A program made the position numbers and the translations under genes. DNA of 64,000 nucleotides, taken from positions 9,492,260 through 9,556,259 of the forward strand of contig OU452205.1 in the NCBI GenBank assembly GCA_911728435.2. The letters run 5' to 3'. The stretch is from Apoderus coryli. Its lineage: Eukaryota; Arthropoda; Insecta; Coleoptera; Attelabidae. Each line of letters begins with the position of its first letter. Within the stretch, counting starts at the first letter, position 1. Below are positions 24,131-35,654 of the stretch, piece by piece. The notes under the pieces were generated by a model, which saw nothing but the letters and a program-made list of their open reading frames with translations, had not been told where the DNA came from and made no database searches.

Positions 24131-25317
24131 GATTATAGTAACTTTAAATCATTGCACAAAAAGACAAGATCCAACCAGCTTAATAAAATGAAGAAACTGA
24201 TTTATTCTGTTTTGTGCCAAGCGACGATTATCACTTTTCAAAATCCAAAAATGAATGGTAAAATGAATTATGGATATGTGGTTAACAGATTGACAGCTGA
24301 CAACCAAAAGACCGGAAAAGATAACATTGATGATTTGAAAATCATTAGCATTTAAAAATTAAAAAAGATATATCAAAGTAAAGATCTATTTGCTACACTA
24401 GCCAAAAAATTATGCTTCTTTTTATCGATGGCACGCACTTTGTTTTCACCTTTATGGTGTTATGTTAATGTTGAACCATAATTCATCATTTTATACATTC
24501 AATTTTTCTTTGGGTATTGGATCACAAATTAATTAAAAATGGTTTTAATACTAAAATATTCCTATTGTGTACTTTTAGTATGATATTTGTTTATTTTTAT
24601 ATTTCAATGTAATGAAAATCTGCACTCCTTGTTATCACTTATAATGTACAGAGTTCGCATTATTTGTATCAAATATTACAACATGTTGTATGAATACTAG
24701 AAGCTGTAAAGAAATAATAATAAAAATTTCAAAATAGCTACGAATTTCTTTATTATACTATTTACGGAAATATTTCATTCTGGAATTCGAAACACAACTG
24801 TAACGAACAAGCTCAGCAACTGATTTCTTTTTAAATAAAGTCCTAAAGCACTTTCTATTTTCTCTTTACATCCGGCAGATAAAGGTCGTTGAGCGCATAC
24901 AATCCGTCTGTTCATGATATTTTACCATATTCGGCAAGAAGGAAGTCGGTAAATGGTCCACCGGAACAAGAGGATGGTGACTGGTCACGCAATTGATTCT
25001 AAAATTTCCATATAAATTCAAACTCGTCCATCGAACAGACGGACTTCATGCCTTTCAGCATTCGAAAATCCGTCTAACAGTTCACTGAGTTATCATCGCA
25101 TACCGAATTGGATGTGTGTAGATATTTTCCATTTTATTTTCAGCATTTTCTCCCTTTCGTGTAAACGCTTCAACAATTTTGGACGTGTTTTAATATTTTG
25201 TTGAAATAATAAATGCATCAGATGTAGATTTTATTGGAATTATCTTTCTTTAAATGCATGTTTCAATTGGAGTTTGTTAGTTGGTAATGCAGTAGCAACG
25301 ATATTTCCATTTTTTTA
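24131..25317. other. No gene recognised
   Basis: Minus-strand reading across 24850-25110 gives short coding-looking pieces (for example GMKSVCSMDEFEFIWKF and AEYGK) broken by stops. I cannot assign them to a family. The rest is AT-rich. Confidence 0.35.
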
Positions 25318-25395
25318 CATTATATATTATGTTCCCGTCGTCAGAGGATAAAAAACAGTAATATTTGATTTGTATTTCAAGTAAATGTTGAATTC
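25318..25395 (-). repeat. Penelope-type repeat fragment, inverted copy of 3805-3865
   Basis: On the - strand it reads TTACTTGAAATACAAATCAA, then TATCCTCTGACGACGGGAAC, matching the plus-strand segment near 3810-3860 closely. The CTGACGA box is nearer the hammerhead consensus here, but the copy ends before the GAAA box. Confidence 0.65.
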
Positions 25396-25517
25396 TTTTT
25401 GCAATTTACAAATATTTGTTTTTTTTTTTTTTGTTAGAACAAGGTCGTTTATACGTACCTACTTGTTTGAAACGAAAATGTAATAAAAAAAATGTTTGTA
25501 AATTGAAAAAAGAATTT

Positions 25518-25553
25518 CTTGAAAAAGACAAGCTAAGTCTTGTCGAAACGTTG
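25518..25553 (+). ncRNA. Hammerhead-like stem II with GAAAC box
   Basis: GACAAG-CTAAGT-CTTGTC is a perfect 6-bp stem-loop, immediately followed by GAAACGTTG. The preceding CTTGAAAAA stands where CUGAUGA would be. The layout is the same as at 8149, so this is a second decayed member of that family. Confidence 0.5.
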
Positions 25554-25589
25554 AAAAAAAAGACGACGTGAAACTATTAAAGAAATAGT

Positions 25590-26209
25590 TCCAAGAAAAA
25601 TTAATGTATCTAATAATTGGAGGTCGTCCAGATTTAGCCTACGCTATAGGAGTAGTTTCTAGATCACTAGAACATCCTAGTCATGCTGATTTTGTTAAAG
25701 TTAAAAGGTACTTTTGACTCTGGTATAACTTACCAACCCGATTCAGATAAAAACATTATAGAATGTTTTACTGATGCAGACCCCGGAGGTGAAGAACTTA
25801 CGGGGCGAACGACATCTGGAGTTGTGTGTATGTATCCCGGAGGTGCAATATCTTAGATGAGTCAAAGACAGTCTTTAGTAGCAATTTCAACTATAGAAGC
25901 AGAAATTGTAGCTGCAAGTGAAGGTGCTCGAGAACTTGTCTAGTTAATGAGATTGTTCAATGAAATTCACGATTTGAAAAGTTTTCCAGTCCTATTCGTT
26001 GATAATGAAGCTGCAATCAAATTGGTGCAAAATCCAGAATTTCACAGGCGTACAAAACATATTAGAATTAGACATTTCTTTGTTCGAGAACTTGTATGTG
26101 ATGGTCAAATTCTGATAAAGAAGATAGATGGTAAATCCCAAATCGCTAATTTGTTAACTAGGCCATTATTTAAACCGAGACTGCAAGAACGTCGAGGATG
26201 ATTGGGAGG
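25590..26209 (+). pseudogene. Ty1/copia Pol, C-terminal RNase H region, broken
   Basis: LMYLIIGGRPDLAYAIGVVS opens the typical end of copia reverse transcriptase. A frameshift with a stop follows near 25720. The RNase H part then reads FTDADPGG, TSGVVCMYPGGAIS, VAISTIEAEIVAASEGAREL and DNEAAIKLVQNPEFHRRTKH, with the family's acidic residues. Two stops interrupt it. The final intact frame is 25947-26201. Reverse transcriptase catalytic blocks upstream are missing. A polypurine tract follows directly. Confidence 0.85.
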
Positions 26210-26430
26210 TGTTGAAGTTTACACTGTATATTTTCAAGTATTGTTACTGTTATATATTGTTGTTGAAAAAATATTGCCAGAATAGATTAATTGGGTTTTA
26301 TCACAAGAAGTTTATATTTCTTTTTATTCAAATATCCTTTCAGAATTTTTAAGTGTTAGGGTAGTTTGTTGAACTTTAACAAATGTTAGTATGAATAAAT
26401 TTTCGCACAATTCTGTTGCGCAAGTTTACA
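26210..26430 (+). repeat. Possible copia 3' LTR
   Basis: A purine tract GATTGGGAGG at 26200-26209 abuts TGTTGAAGTTTACACTG, a typical LTR start (TG) for copia elements. The right boundary is not defined because the other LTR is absent. Confidence 0.35.
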
Positions 26431-27639
26431 AAGAACTGAACCAAAAATTTCGTTTCTTATTTTCCTTCTTGTCGAGCACTATACCAACAGATTTGCCAGA
26501 AACGCAGACAAAACATCGACTTTCTGATTTTTACCGACAGGCGACGGGGCAACAAAAATAGTTGTCTAGAACTTTCCTATTTGCGTAACATTGCGTTTGT
26601 TGCTATGGTGTGGACTCGGCTTTAGAATTGCTATGAGAATTATCCTTTTGACAAACTCGAATAAAATAAACAACAAAAACGCTGTCGAGATTGTTCCCCA
26701 ATCATTTTCCATCTTCACGTAATGAACACAGTAATCTAATTTTTCTTGTATTTACTTGGCTTTGCTGAAAGCTAGCTTTACCTTTTTTTTTATAAAGTAT
26801 AAAGCACTGTTGTTTTAGTGCCAAAGGCAAAGAAAAAATGGGTAATGGAGAAATACCAAAAAACACATTCCCAAAATAGCGTATTCTTTCAATAGCAGAA
26901 GGATGAATACTATACGCGACACGTTACTTACACTCAATGAACACAGTTGGAGCTTGTCAGATACTGGACATGGAATCTGTTGAATAATTCATTAGGATAA
27001 CAGGAAATAGAATAAGATGAAAAATAGCATATTATATAGACCATTAGAAGTTTTATAAATTTTACGTTACAACGGTTAGTCAGCCAGAATCTAGGTGGAT
27101 ATAATGCTGCTTTTTCATACTATACTTTTTCAGACTATACTTGATTAGAAACAGCCCTAAGCATTTAGAGAAATTGTTTGGATTTTATATAATAATTATA
27201 AATTTTATTCTTCTGTAAGAAAATACATGTTATAGTTATATAAATAGCAGAAAAACAATCTCTCGCTAACAGGAAATTATAATTATTGTGGGTTCGAGAA
27301 TAATTTGTTAACTCCTGAGTTCCAATAACATTTAAATGACACCCTTAGTATAGCACTTAATTCCGTAATTTGCTATTCAATGTCATCTCATAGTTCCCTT
27401 CGAACTTTTAAGATACATACCAAATAATAATAAAATTATATCAACTTGTTCAGCATACGTCTAATCTTAAAGCAATCTTAACTTGAAATTTCATGTTTGC
27501 TTCTTATCAATGCCTACTTAAAAGAAATTCGAAGGTATTTTGGACAAGTGATTGAAAAACACGTCGATATTCCATAATTGCATATTATTTGAAAACCAAG
27601 AATTTTAAAACGTTTTATCAAGAACATCATCTTTTTTAT
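26431..27639. other. No gene seen
   Basis: AT-rich. 26440-26640 is slightly richer in G and C but has no readable frame. Confidence 0.45.
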
Positions 27640-29195
27640 ATAAGATACAAGCGGTCGATAGACTGTCATTATTTTATCTCAATTAATATTTTAAACTTAA
27701 GGTTTTTGCCACCAATATACCTGATTATTTAAAGAATCACAAAAACTCTCGACAGATTTATTACAACAACACCCCTACTGAGACATTATTTTCCCATATT
27801 TTTATTTGCATGATGGTAACATTGACATTGACTTCTGTTATCCTTCAACGTCAATATCAGCATTTTTATTCGTTGACAATTAAGTGAGGAGTTGCGTAGC
27901 AACTGAGCGACAGTTGACCGTATCACATGAGTTCAACTGAATAAAGAAGTGAGGCTAAGCTGTGCCAATTTAGTAGACTGGGCTTCGCATCTCTCAATTG
28001 TTCTACGCCTTGGTTTTCAAGAATAGCCACCCAGCTGATAACTTTTTCGGCGTTATCCTTCTTCGATAAGTATCAGCAATTTTCACTCACCGTTTCCTTT
28101 AACTGAGAAATTAACCTCACAATGCTTTATAGCAAATAATTATTTTGGCAGGTTGTGTTTTTGTGTCACCCTCCACAAATTCCAGATCACTAAATTTATT
28201 AAAATATTTTCCTCTCTAGCAGATAAATTAGTTGCTCTAACATTATTTTCCATAATTATATATTATCAATTTGTTTATATAATCTACCGATTTAATATTC
28301 AAAGACTACGAAAATACAAATTTAAAAAAAACTGAAAACATAAATATATTTAAAAAATATCTATTTTATGGGTTAGATTGTTATTTTTTTCTTCTCCACA
28401 TTTTATAGACTAGTTAAATGCTGGTTCAAGTAAACTTTTATTGGTACAACGCTCGAGACACTGAACTGAGTTCAAGAGTGAACTCATAGTGACCTGCAGT
28501 TCACGGGAACTAATGGTAAACCATCGTTTGTACAACCGGGCCTTAGTCTAAGCTGGTATGAAATATATTTAACTGCGATAATATTTTCGTAAAAAATGAA
28601 AATAAAGCATGGATAAATTAAGTTTGTGGATTCCTGATTTCGGTATTACGCCAATAATGAGTGGATGATGGTGAAACTTTTTAAATAAAGTTTGGCATAC
28701 GCGGATTTCTAATTTTTCTTGATTGTTGCCATATTTTGAATTAAATGAAATATAAATAATATGGAATTGTTTTAACAACCAAAATATTTTATCAAAAATT
28801 AAATTAAATATACTTGTTAAGTACAGTTTGTGTTTAATTAGGCACCTGCTCATGTGTTGGGTCTAAATAGATTTCGGATTAAATACGTTACTGCGCGAAT
28901 AATGAGTACGTGGTGGATGATGATGATCGTTTCAAAATAAGTCTGGCAGCAGGCATTGTAAGTTAGTATGTTGATAAGGCGAGTAGATTTCGATAAGAAA
29001 TGCACACACATCTTTTTTCTTTTCTAAGGACATTATTTTCGGATAAAAATTGATCAATTCGAAACTATTTTAAAAATGATTCTCTTCAAAGGAACCTCAC
29101 CAAAAGTAACCCACGACCTGACCTGAATACTTAACTGCATTTAAAAACTCATTTTGGGTGAAGATTAGAGTGAAAAAGAGCTATCATATTTTATT
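27640..29195 (+). repeat. Dispersed repeat family R1, copy D
   Basis: It shares the left block with copy C (AAGCGGTCGATAGACTG, TATTTTAAACTTAAGGTTTTT) and the paired internal units (28600-28760 and 28850-28960, with GAGTACGTGGTGGATGATG). The right end has GAAGATTAGAGTGAAAAAGA. Between left block and body it carries an extra segment (about 27760-28540) absent from copy C. That segment includes a short perfect inverted repeat (AGTTGC...GCAACT near 27890) and a GAGTTCAAGAGTGAACTC hairpin near 28460, which suggests a nested insertion. Confidence 0.65.
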
Positions 29196-30415
29196 ATAGT
29201 AACGTATTAGAAAAAATTTACACAAAATGTAAGGTAAGTAAATCAGTAGGCCCCCAGTATGTAACATTTGAACAAAATATGACTAATCCAAACAATTAGC
29301 AAAATTCGCTATAAAAAAACTACGTCACTCTTTATACCTTTAATAGTTGCAAAGAAAATGCCAAAAAACAATTATTATTGAGTCTTCTTGCAGGGGCTGT
29401 TACATATTCCGACTTGGTAAAATAAATTTATTTTTTGATTTACTAGACATTGTAGTACACATTTTTGAAACACCTTATATGTAAAGTAACAGTACGACAT
29501 ATTTACTGTAGAGAATCTGTTTGTTTTTTTGTCCGTAATTTTTCGTTGTCTGTTTAAAATTTCTATGTGAAGCTAGAGACCTTTTATTCACCTCAGTTTA
29601 CAGTAGACTACAGAGCTTGTGAATGACTGAAAAAATAAGCTACCGTACCGTAATATTTACTAACGAGAGTAGGTTTTGCTATTTATTTTACTAAAGAGAA
29701 TAGATTTAGCCAGACGTTCAGTTCGATATATATCATATGTTGCAATTATTTAAATTATCTCCAACGTACATTATTGTAACAACAAAATTAATAATACACT
29801 GTCTGGTTTTGCGATAGACATATTTTTGTGTAAAATATTTCATTTCAATACACAAGGCAAAAATAATTTGTCTATGTAATTTTATGATATTAATAGACAA
29901 AAACAAAATTGTGGTAATTTGTTTAATGATATGAAATCATAATTATCCATATATTTATATGAAATCAACGATTATATTAATTATATAGGTATAGATTATA
30001 TTTTAATATATTCCACATTGCAGTTAAATTTTAATATATCGCTTTCGCGTTATTCAACCTGATGCGGTTAAAATATAATTTAATAAATGATGATGATATG
30101 CCCGCCTGTGTCATCATGTATAGCATATTTTCTTTTCAAATCAACTTTTTATCACTGCGAATGGATGGATGGGCAATTCGTAGTGCAATTAATCGGGAAA
30201 TCAAAATAAAAAAACATATTATTCCAAATAAAGGTGCAATCAATATTGATGAACCATCATAAATATGTAATAGTAATCTGGCATTTATATTCTGAAATTA
30301 TATTAACACATGTGGCAATAAATAATATTTTAAAACACAATAATACATTACCATCGGTCACCGTAGTGGAAAAATATAATCTGTTATTTGCTAGCAGTAC
30401 TAAAACGAAACGAAG
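29196..30415. other. No gene seen
   Basis: AT-rich, short frames only, no motif recognised. Confidence 0.45.
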
Positions 30416-30419
30416 TTGA

Positions 30420-30550
30420 GGTTCAAGTATATTATGCTGATGACCTGGTTCTACTATCCCTGGCAGAATTGCTTCTTTCAGAACTCAAGCTACCCTGAAT
30501 ATGATTAAGGAATGGTGCCAGCGAGAGCAGATGTCTGTAAATCCAAGCAT
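30420..30550 (+). pseudogene. LINE reverse transcriptase fragment with YADD
   Basis: VQVYYADDLVLLS is the catalytic YADD block of a non-LTR reverse transcriptase. After a frame change, RTQATLNMIKEWCQREQMSV and NPS follow, as expected for the next conserved block. Only about 130 bp survive. Confidence 0.75.
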
Positions 30551-30564
30551 ATCACACCATTGGC

Positions 30565-30760
30565 GGCGATTTGAACCCTAGAGTAACTAACTTTCCATCA
30601 ATGCCGCTAACACGAATCTTTTCTCGAGCATGTTTAGTATAGATGCAGATGCTAGCAGCAGAGAGTCGAATGTATTAAACTTTATTTATTGCAATAGCTT
30701 TTATTTGATAAATGGCTTACCTTGGACAGACCAGCATGATTTAAATTTTGCAACTCTCAG
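30565..30760 (+). pseudogene. Possible LINE AP-endonuclease fragment
   Basis: GGDLNPRV, and later in another frame SRESNVLNFIYCNSFYLING, resemble the 'G-D-x-N-x-R ... LL-FC ... L-x-I-x-NG' stretch of LINE endonucleases. It lies downstream of a reverse transcriptase scrap, the reverse of normal LINE order, so it must be a separate insertion or a rearrangement. Confidence 0.4.
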
Positions 30761-31249
30761 GGCTCTGGTGTGATCGATAGTAGTCTCATTAACAAAATTG
30801 AAAACTTTAAAATTCTAAACTGCTTAACGAGTCATTATATTCTCCTGTTTCGCTTTATTTTAAACATTACATTAAAAAATAAAATGAATGAAATTATGAT
30901 AAACAATAAAACCCAGATATTGAAGTGGGACGAGATCAGCTTTACAAATTATTATTTGTGTTCAATTATATTTTGGACGAATTAGGATTGATTGAGACAA
31001 TCAATACATCCTCTCGCTTGTTGAACAAATCATGGCTCTGTAAAAAAACATATTTTCGCCGAGAAATTTAAATCAGAATACACAACTTCTAAAAATCAAA
31101 ATAGTAGTTCACGTAAAACAACGACAAACTATGAAAAACTTTTTTTTAAGGTACTCAGTCTAATTCAAACCAATCAAGTTATTAGAAAACAAAAAAAAAT
31201 ATTTTGTGACATTTCGGACAAAATGATTGTTTTTACCTGCAAAATGGAT
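30761..31249. other. No gene seen
   Basis: A 71-codon frame at 30770 is AT-driven and shows no motif. Confidence 0.45.
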
Positions 31250-31530
31250 TTGGTTTAATTTAGCAGGGCCTCAGTCTAATTCAGTAGAACCAGACCGAGG
31301 CATGGGTCGACAGATACTTACGAATTCGTTTCGCTCTTATTATAAGCTCGTGAGAATACCATAGTCGTACCCATCTGCAATATCGGCCTGCATTTAAGCA
31401 CAGTGAGATATACAACAGTAGATATATGTAAACACGTACCATCTACATACATAGTAATGCATATCCCACCATACAGAGGCCAAACAAATCTAATGTAGGT
31501 AACACCAGCCGTAAAAATATAAATAAAAAC
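31250..31530 (+). repeat. Dispersed repeat R2/R3, copy 2
   Basis: TTAGCAGG..CTCA..TAATT, then TCGTTTCGCTC, ATCTGCAATATCGGCCTGC and GTAGATATATGTAAAC occur in the same order at 58140-58400. The terminal 31436-31500 segment recurs exactly at 31975-32038. Confidence 0.7.
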
Positions 31531-31974
31531 GGAATGAGAATAGTGTAGTACAAAAAAAATGTTTTGTGGAGCAGACGTAGTTTTATTTGAATATTTATAC
31601 CAATATACTACTTTAAAACAAAAACTAGAAAATAATTCTTAAACAGTGAAAAATCTAAATCCAAAAACAAGTTAAAATATTTAAATAACTTTATAAAATT
31701 GGTACCTCTAGACCATACCAAAGCTAAAACGAATTTAACTTGAAAGTCCCGATTGTATTTCCAAAATTGCTTCATAAAAATGAGAAGTAGGTACTATAGA
31801 CTGAACATAGGCAATAAGAAAAGAGAATTGAACATACATCCCTATAAAATACAACTACAGGGTGGCAGCAGTTTACGTCTTAGAAATAAAATACATTTTT
31901 ATGTCGACCGTGATGATGTTGATTACTAAGATGTCTTATGTTGGAGATATTTCAGAAGATCAACAAGACAACAC

Positions 31975-32160
31975 TACCATCTACATACATAGTAATGCAT
32001 ATCCCACCATACAGAGGCCAAACAAATCTAATGTAGGTATAGGTAACACCAGCCGAAAAAATAGAAATGAAAATAGTGTAAACACAAAACGCTAGCAGGA
32101 GACCATTTATCCTTCTGCTAGCATCACCTAAAATATTTGGGTAACAGCAACGCTTCGGAC
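31975..32160 (-). repeat. Dispersed repeat R2, copy 3, with exact direct duplicate
   Basis: The first 64 bp (TACCATCTACATACATAG to AATCTAATGTAGGT) are identical to 31436-31500. AACACCAGCCG follows in both, after a 6-base ATAGGT insertion here. The remainder (32087-32160) is the reverse complement of 21940-22010. It contains the perfect inverted repeat GCTAGCAG...CTGCTAGC (32090-32120). Confidence 0.75.
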
Positions 32161-32334
32161 GGTAGTCTCCAAGCGTTCGGTTGTCGATCTTTAATGCCAA
32201 ATAATGAAAACTACAATATGAATTTGTGTCCGTAAATATAATAAAATGGAAATAATTTTGTGGCCACAAGCTTGCCCTTTCAGCGAGATCCAATAAATCA
32301 TCAACACCAGTAATTGTCCAATGCGTTTGCCACC

Positions 32335-32372
32335 TTTTGTTTTGTGTCTACTTTTGTAGACACAAAACAAAA
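32335..32372. repeat. Perfect 17-bp hairpin with TTTT loop
   Basis: TTTTGTTTTGTGTCTAC (32335-32351) and its exact reverse complement (32356-32372) flank a TTTT loop. No gene or element boundary explains it. Such a perfect stem would extrude or fold readily in RNA. Confidence 0.95.
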
Positions 32373-34535
32373 TAGAGTATTTTTTATTTCACAGCCACAA
32401 ATCCATCCGTATTTTTTATAAATGTTTTTATTACATTTTTTAAATAACTGCTTCCCCGGTTTATGGAAGACACTTTAATATTTAAGTAAGGCGTAGGCCG
32501 TCCAATTTGATTAATTACAAGTTTTACGTCAATGCTTAATCTTGATAAGTCCGTATACTTTGAAATTAAATCCACTTCCAATTAATAAAACTAAAACAAA
32601 AAGCTCACAGCTTACCTAAAACACTACATATCTTGAAATCCATTTTTTGTATATGTAATATGTAATCACCTCTTTCGGCATCCAAATTGAAACTTGTACA
32701 TTCAGCCTTTTTTTAAATCTGAGTCGTTGACATGTTTAGAGAGTGTTAACATAAACAAAAACTATGCAGAAAGTGCAGAGCCCTCACTGTTTAAGAATCT
32801 TGCGTCATTTGATATAATGATTGAAATATAACTAATAACACATTAAGTGTGTTAAAATAAATAGTTGCTAGTGATTTATAATAAATATTATAACATATAA
32901 CCTTGTAAACCTTAAGCTTAAGATACAATAAATGTTATTATGAAAGAACGGCATTGCTTATTACATCTCACCCTAACCTATATTTATTCACAAACGCGGT
33001 AACATTCGAAACTTTCCACAAGACGGTAACCTGATATCTAATGTATTTTTTAATATTATGTAAATATGTTTTAATATTTGGGACTTTCTACGGGAACATT
33101 CCGTATTACACCGTACTAAATTTATTGACGTCGACAATTTAGCCAACCGTTTATACAGCCTGACACAAATAATATTGTTTTGCTTATCTGCATGGTAACG
33201 TATTATGTCCATATTTCGATCGCACGAAAAACTGAGTCGATATTTGCCCTTCCATCCAAAATAATGTAACCAGTTTACGTTTACACACATACACTCACCA
33301 TTATAGCATAGGTACACATGCAAAACCTGAACATTTAAATCAAATTGTAATCTAGAATTGTGCCGTTTTCCATATTTTGATTGGCCCTGGCAATATGGCA
33401 TTGCATAAATCATAGAAATGAATTCGTTTATGTGCCGCCTGCATCGTTTTCGTTATTTGCAAAAATAGGAAAAAATAATCAAAACAAAAAAAAAAGAATA
33501 AATGGGAATAAAAAAGCGTTAAATGTGCAATATTTTGATTAAACGCCAAGGTGGATTTTCTTGCATGCTGTGATGGGGAATATATTATAGTTCCGTATGT
33601 GCGATAATAGAACATATTGGGATATCACAAAGCACTCCATGGAGTTTATTAATATATATACTTTAGTAAAAATAAGTAAGGTATGTTATTTCAGAACTAA
33701 ACATAGTATAACAAAAGTCCGTCCCTAATTTGTTGATTTCAATACATACCCGTGTATTTGCATAACAAATTGAAATACGTATTAAATAAATTCCTGTCGT
33801 TATTTTAACTTTGTTAATAATTGTGGCCTGTGGATTTTTGGGTTGTAAGAAGTTATAGAAATAGACTGACAGCTGATACTATCAATTTTTTGTGACAACT
33901 TGTATCCCTATTTGGGTGCTTTTATTTCCCCCAAAGTAGATACAGCAACTTAAGCAACCAAATTTTATATCGTTGCCGTTCTAGTTGTGTTAACATATTG
34001 GAACCAATTTTTTTTGTATATACTTTTGCGATCCATGAAGTATTGTGAAAATAAAATGAGATCAAAACGGATATAACCATCTTGAAACTTTCCAGATTCC
34101 GTTTCGTTATTGATTTTTTTATTAAATAAATTTACTCACACAAAATTTATCATAACTATTATAATCATAGTATTCACTTGGCAATTAATCCAAAAGCCTG
34201 TCTGCCTCAATATTAAATATAATAAGAAATTTGTTTGATCAGTATATAAAAATGAAGCATTTATCTTTTTTATTTTTATCCTGTACTATTTGCTACTAAG
34301 TACTTGAAAACGCCAAAAAGCAACATCACCATTTATCATGATGAAATAATTGCATAAAATAAACATAACTATGAAGTCCATCCATATACATATAGCATGG
34401 TCTACTATACAATTATATACTAGTATATGTACAACTAAACCATTAGATTTTTGTGTTGCTGTGTATAAATTTCCAATACAGGCCACTGTAATGAAAATCA
34501 GCAGCGGCATCTCTACAACGCTGTCCCAACTACGA
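32373..34535. other. Long stretch without a recognised gene
   Basis: The longest frame is 141 codons on the - strand (32988-33413). It has no motif, no plausible hydrophobic or repeated structure and no neighbouring splice context, so it is treated as chance. Confidence 0.4.
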
Positions 34536-34539
34536 ATGG

Positions 34540-35000
34540 TTGATTTTTTAATTGTTTATTGTTTCGGCCTCAAAATTTCTCATTACCTAATCCCACCCTT
34601 AGCCTTTAATTTTTACTACCAGAAACGTATTAGTGGAGATTTCCATCCACAAAAATATGTCTGTAATTTTGAAAAAATTACCAATGTTTGAACTCAATTT
34701 ATGAGTTAACTATTTAATCTTTCCGCTTGAAAATACTTCATTACCTAATCCCATATTTTGTGTTTAAACCCGTATAAAAATTTTTGCTAGCAGATACGTC
34801 TTAGCGGCATGCGCAAAAATATGCCTGCAAACCGAAATATGATGATTTTCTAACTGTGAATTTGAATTAACTATCCAATATTTCATCTTCAAAATACTTC
34901 AATACTTTACTTTACTCTTTATCGCCCTATCAAAATTTTTGCTACCAGATACGTTTTAGTGGAGATTACCATGCGCAAAAATAGGTCTAGCTGCAGACGA
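34540..35000 (+). repeat. Diverged tandem array, three units of about 155-170 bp
   Basis: Anchors recur: TCATTACCTAATCCCA at about 34580 and 34737, with a weaker match near 34900. ACCAGAAACGTATTAGTGGA at 34619, GCAGATACGTCTTAGCGG at 34791 and ACCAGATACGTTTTAGTGGA at 34945 are each followed by a CAAAAATA(T/G)G(T/C)CT segment. Units are diverged, so the array is old. It overlaps a chance frame. Confidence 0.75.
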
Positions 35001-35650
35001 TTGTATTCAAACGCCCCTCTTAAATAAAATGTATATGTTATATGTGTTATATTTGGATTAAAACGCAGATTTTCGAACAAACTTTGATGAGATAATAGGA
35101 TAACAAATTCACAGAAAATGTATTTAATTTAGTCTTAAGCGAAATGAAGCCTTTTCAATATGCTTCAACTATAAAATGCTATCTGTACTTTCATTCAATA
35201 TTATATTTCATTTTTCCTCCATACTTTGTTACAGAAACTCGAAACTAAAACTTTCCTATGAACTGATATCTTGCTTGTTATAACAAATTTTATGTAAGTT
35301 TGGAAGGAAAAGTATTTGGCTTTTAGAACAATGCATTTTATGAAGCATCTTTTTGTGCTATATTACAAAAGGAGCCCGAAAAACGGTTGTGTTGTTCTAC
35401 TTTAATCTTACGGGAAGATAAATTATTTTTCAACTCGTGTTTATGTTCGAGAACTTACGCCAAAGATTTTAATCTAGATACTCATTAAAGCATCGTAGTT
35501 TGATAAATAGTACAGGAAACCTTGATTTGTATTTGATATTTCTTTATAGAATATGGAAAATATTATTTATTCAAATTTGGTGTCATGGCTTTTTATTTGA
35601 TTTGGGCATACTAGATTATTTCATTTTACTGTATATCGCTCTTATAAGTA
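35001..35650. other. No gene seen
   Basis: AT-rich, no motif recognised. Confidence 0.45.
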
Positions 35651-35654
35651 CTTC

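Noticed and set aside
32988..33413. 141-codon minus-strand frame
   Set aside because: No motif, no splice context, and composition is compatible with chance.
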